From contig NZ_AUEF01000001.1 of the NCBI RefSeq assembly GCF_000425845.1, positions 124,001 through 188,000 of the forward strand: DNA of 64,000 bases, in the 5' to 3' direction. The notes below the pieces were generated by a model. The model did no database searches, had not been told where the DNA came from, and saw nothing but the letters and a program-made list of their open reading frames with translations. This document shows positions 62,040 through 64,000 of the stretch, one piece after another (position 1 is the first letter of the stretch; every line of letters starts with the position of its first letter). This DNA is from Jeotgalicoccus psychrophilus DSM 19085 (GTDB taxonomy: Bacteria; Bacillota; Bacilli; Staphylococcales; Salinicoccaceae). A program made the position numbers and the translations under genes.

Positions 62040-64000
62040 ACAAATTCATAGGGTGTGACACTTTCCATGCCAATCATCGGATCGACAGTCAGGTTTTCAA
62101 CCATTTCTTCGGTTAAATACTCAGGCAGTTCTGACGGTTCTTTTTCGTATACTTTGCAGTATTTCTGCAAGAACTGCTGCAGCATCGTATTCCTCGGAAT
62201 ACCTTCACGTTTAATTGCCCCGTAAAATGCATTGGCATCGCCGCACAGAATTAAAGATTCTTTTGCCCGTGTAATTCCCGTATATATAATATTCTTCATC
62301 AGCATATGGTAATAGCTCGACACGATAGGCATAATCACTATCGGATACTCGCTCCCCTGCGCTTTATGAATACTCGTACAGTATGCGTGCGACAGTTCTG
62401 TTAAGTCACTGCGTTCATATGCAATTTTAGTATTGTCGTAGTCGACGACAAGTGTATCTTTATCAACGTCATCTTTATCTTTAAAATAAATGCCGTCGAT
62501 AATGCCTGAGTCTCCGTTAAAGATATTATCTTCTGTCCGGTTAATCAGCTGAATAACTTTGTCGCCAGTCCTGTATACTTTATCTCCAAATTCAAGTTCA
62601 CTTTTGTCTTCTGCTTCAGGATTTAAAATACGCTGCAGCAGCTGATTTAATGTGTTAATTCCTGCCGGGCCTCTGTAAATCGGCGCCAGCACTTGAATAT
62701 CCCGCATGTCATAGCCTTTTTTAACGGCTTTTGATACTACTGTATCGACGACCTCTGCAATCTGATTCGCAGCTGCAGGAATAAACAGTCTGTCTTTAAA
62801 TTTATCGCTGATATTCATCGGTACGCCTTTGTCGATATCATAAGCCAGTTTAACAATCGATGACCCTTCACCCTGACGGTATACTGTATCAAGAATTGTT
62901 GTTTTGATAGTGTCTGAACCGATTAAATCTTTAAACACCGTTCCAGGGCCGACTGACGGCAGCTGAGCACTGTCACCGACAAATACGAGTTTCGTGTGCG
63001 GCATAACGTTTTGCATAAACTGATAAAACAGCCACGTATCCACCATCGACATTTCATCGACGATGATCAGTTCGGCTTCAATTTCATTATCGATTATATC
63101 GTCGACAGCCGTATCCTGGCCCCAGCCGATTAATCTGTGAATCGTACTTGCTTCAATGCCGGATGTATCTGCCATCCGTTTCGATGCTCTGCCGGTCGGC
63201 GCCACGAGTTTAATCGGGTAATTTTTCGATTCGTAAGAATCGTAGTCTTCATATTCAAAAATTTCCTGATATAAAGTAATAATCCCTTTAACAATCGTCG
63301 TCTTTCCAGTCCCTGGACCACCGGTAATAATCGATACTTTTTCAGTTAAGGCGTTTAAAATTGCAGCCCGCTGATTATCGTTGTAATCAATCGACAGTGT
63401 CTTTTCAATATCTTTTACTACATCTTTAGCAGTATCCAAATCAATTTCATCATGATTATCACGGAGAGTATGACTGAGTTTCTCAGCTGCTTTGTGTTCT
63501 GAATAATAAATATTAGGCAGCGTAACCCGGTTTTCGGTAATAATCAGCTTTTTATTCAGTGCGAGCTGCTCCACAGCGACTGCTACGTCTTCACTTCTGA
63601 AATACATATCGCCTGTATTCAGACGTTCAAGCGTTTTCTCCTCAAGCTCATCATGCATAATATACGTATGACCAATGCTCGTAATTTCATCGCTCAGCGT
63701 ATACATCACTCCGGCGACGAGACGTTCTGGATCACTTGGTGCAATACCTGCATTGATAGCAATCTGATCAGCTTTTTTAAAACCGATTCCAAAAATATCA
63801 CTAACGAGCTGATACGGGTGATTCTGCAGCACGTTTAATGTGTCTTCTTTATATGTATCGATAATTTTTGAGCGTTTTGACGGCTCAATGTTTAATTTAA
63901 TCATGATTAAATAAGCTTCATCAGCTACATTTGAACTGCGGACTGTTTCTGTAATCTGCAGTTTTTTTGTCTTTGTTAATCCTCTTACTTCATTTAGAGC
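62036..64000 (-). CDS. recD2: ATP-dependent RecD2 DNA helicase, 5' end beyond window
   Basis: The frame runs open to the window edge: before the ATG at 63904, 32 more codons continue the RecD2 N-terminal helix-hairpin-helix region (LNEVRGLTKTKKLQ...). Visible motifs are GFKKADQIA, Walker A GGPGTGKTT near codon 230 of the visible part, VDEMSMVD, GDSAQLPSVGPG and C-terminal HKAQGSEYP. A 5'-3' SF1B helicase in DNA damage tolerance and mismatch-repair-linked processes. I expect about 150-180 more residues upstream from homologue length. Confidence 0.96.
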   Translation of the reverse strand, partial: ALNEVRGLTKTKKLQITETVRSSNVADEAYLIMIKLNIEPSKRSKIIDTYKEDTLNVLQNHPYQLVSDIFGIGFKKADQIAINAGIAPSDPERLVAGVMYTLSDEITSIGHTYIMHDELEEKTLERLNTGDMYFRSEDVAVAVEQLALNKKLIITENRVTLPNIYYSEHKAAEKLSHTLRDNHDEIDLDTAKDVVKDIEKTLSIDYNDNQRAAILNALTEKVSIITGGPGTGKTTIVKGIITLYQEIFEYEDYDSYESKNYPIKLVAPTGRASKRMADTSGIEASTIHRLIGWGQDTAVDDIIDNEIEAELIIVDEMSMVDTWLFYQFMQNVMPHTKLVFVGDSAQLPSVGPGTVFKDLIGSDTIKTTILDTVYRQGEGSSIVKLAYDIDKGVPMNISDKFKDRLFIPAAANQIAEVVDTVVSKAVKKGYDMRDIQVLAPIYRGPAGINTLNQLLQRILNPEAEDKSELEFGDKVYRTGDKVIQLINRTEDNIFNGDSGIIDGIYFKDKDDVDKDTLVVDYDNTKIAYERSDLTELSHAYCTSIHKAQGSEYPIVIMPIVSSYYHMLMKNIIYTGITRAKESLILCGDANAFYGAIKREGIPRNTMLQQFLQKYCKVYEKEPSELPEYLTEEMVENLTVDPMIGMESVTPYEFV

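Noticed and set aside
62036-63904. recD2 as a complete 622-residue gene starting at 63904
   Set aside because: The frame stays open to the window edge and the 32 upstream codons match the RecD2 N-terminal region, so the gene is cut by the window.

Overview
The window is a continuous stretch of core chromosome from a low-GC, non-sporulating Gram-positive coccus of the Staphylococcaceae or Salinicoccaceae type. A Jeotgalicoccus/Salinicoccus-like genus is my best guess from gene content and order, not a proof. The evidence is the zinc ABC transporter plus Zur operon next to nfo and a CshB helicase, a 368-residue SigA, a single-chain alpha2 glycyl-tRNA synthetase, LepA (607 aa) and AlaS (876 aa) of the lengths I recall for staphylococci, and a gene order that closely follows the Bacillus subtilis yqg-yqf-yqe-yrr region without its sporulation genes. 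Very acidic, Ser/Glu-rich linkers in exported proteins (PstS, CccA) fit a salt-tolerant lifestyle. Nearly all genes lie on the minus strand. The plus-strand exceptions are DUF1189, ispG, a small membrane protein, ispH, glyS, sco, rpsT and yqzM.

Layout from left to right. 1-2.4 kb: 5' part of argG behind an ARG-box-like site, rhomboid protease gluP and 5-formyl-THF cyclo-ligase. 2.5-7.0 kb: the phosphate operon pstS-pstC-pstA-pstB-phoU (read right to left), with four 11-bp-spaced Pho boxes in front and a terminator-like hairpin after pstS. 7-12.3 kb: class B PBP, sodA, DUF1189, ispG and a small membrane protein. 12.3-16.9 kb: a 42-bp hairpin repeat array, the zur-znuB-znuC zinc operon with tandem Zur-box-like sites, nfo and cshB. 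17-24.7 kb: ispH, then the ccpN-ppsR-dnaG-sigA-cccA-trmK-yqfO macromolecular-synthesis neighbourhood. 24.7-27.2 kb: an oppositely oriented segment holding a T-box leader, glyS and sco, ending in a second tandem repeat. 27.2-34 kb: recO, era, cdd, dgkA, ybeY, phoH, an unknown membrane protein, floA, nfeD, rpsU. 34-44.2 kb: deoC, rsmE, prmA, the hrcA-grpE-dnaK-dnaJ heat-shock cluster with CIRCE, hemW and lepA. 44.2-49.2 kb: rpsT, holA, yqzM and the comEA-comEB-comEC DNA-uptake genes. 49.3-56.8 kb: yqeM, rsfS, yqeK, nadD, yhbY, aroE, yqeH, yqeG, a 32-residue membrane peptide gene, mtnN, greA, udk, yrrM. 56.9-64 kb: mltG, yrzB, ruvX, ireB, alaS with an alanine T-box, and recD2 running off the right edge.

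Functionally the window joins translation and ribosome assembly (rpsU, rpsT, era, ybeY, yqeH, rsfS, yhbY, lepA, alaS, glyS, rsmE, prmA, trmK), DNA replication and repair (dnaG, holA, recO, recD2, nfo), protein quality control, isoprenoid synthesis (ispG, ispH), phosphate and zinc homeostasis, and DNA uptake. I see no mobile element, prophage, CRISPR array, defence island, rRNA or tRNA gene, and no stretch over 300 bases without a gene or a described leader.

I found no convincing new multi-gene system. The best leads are small: dgkA apparently starting at an ATT codon fused to the ybeY stop, an unlisted 32-residue membrane peptide after mtnN, two unrelated tandem arrays of near-identical period (42 and 41 bp) that both sit between convergent genes, a 214-residue unknown membrane protein in the flotillin operon, and several compact regulatory arrangements, such as the alaS -35 box lying in the recD2 stop codon.
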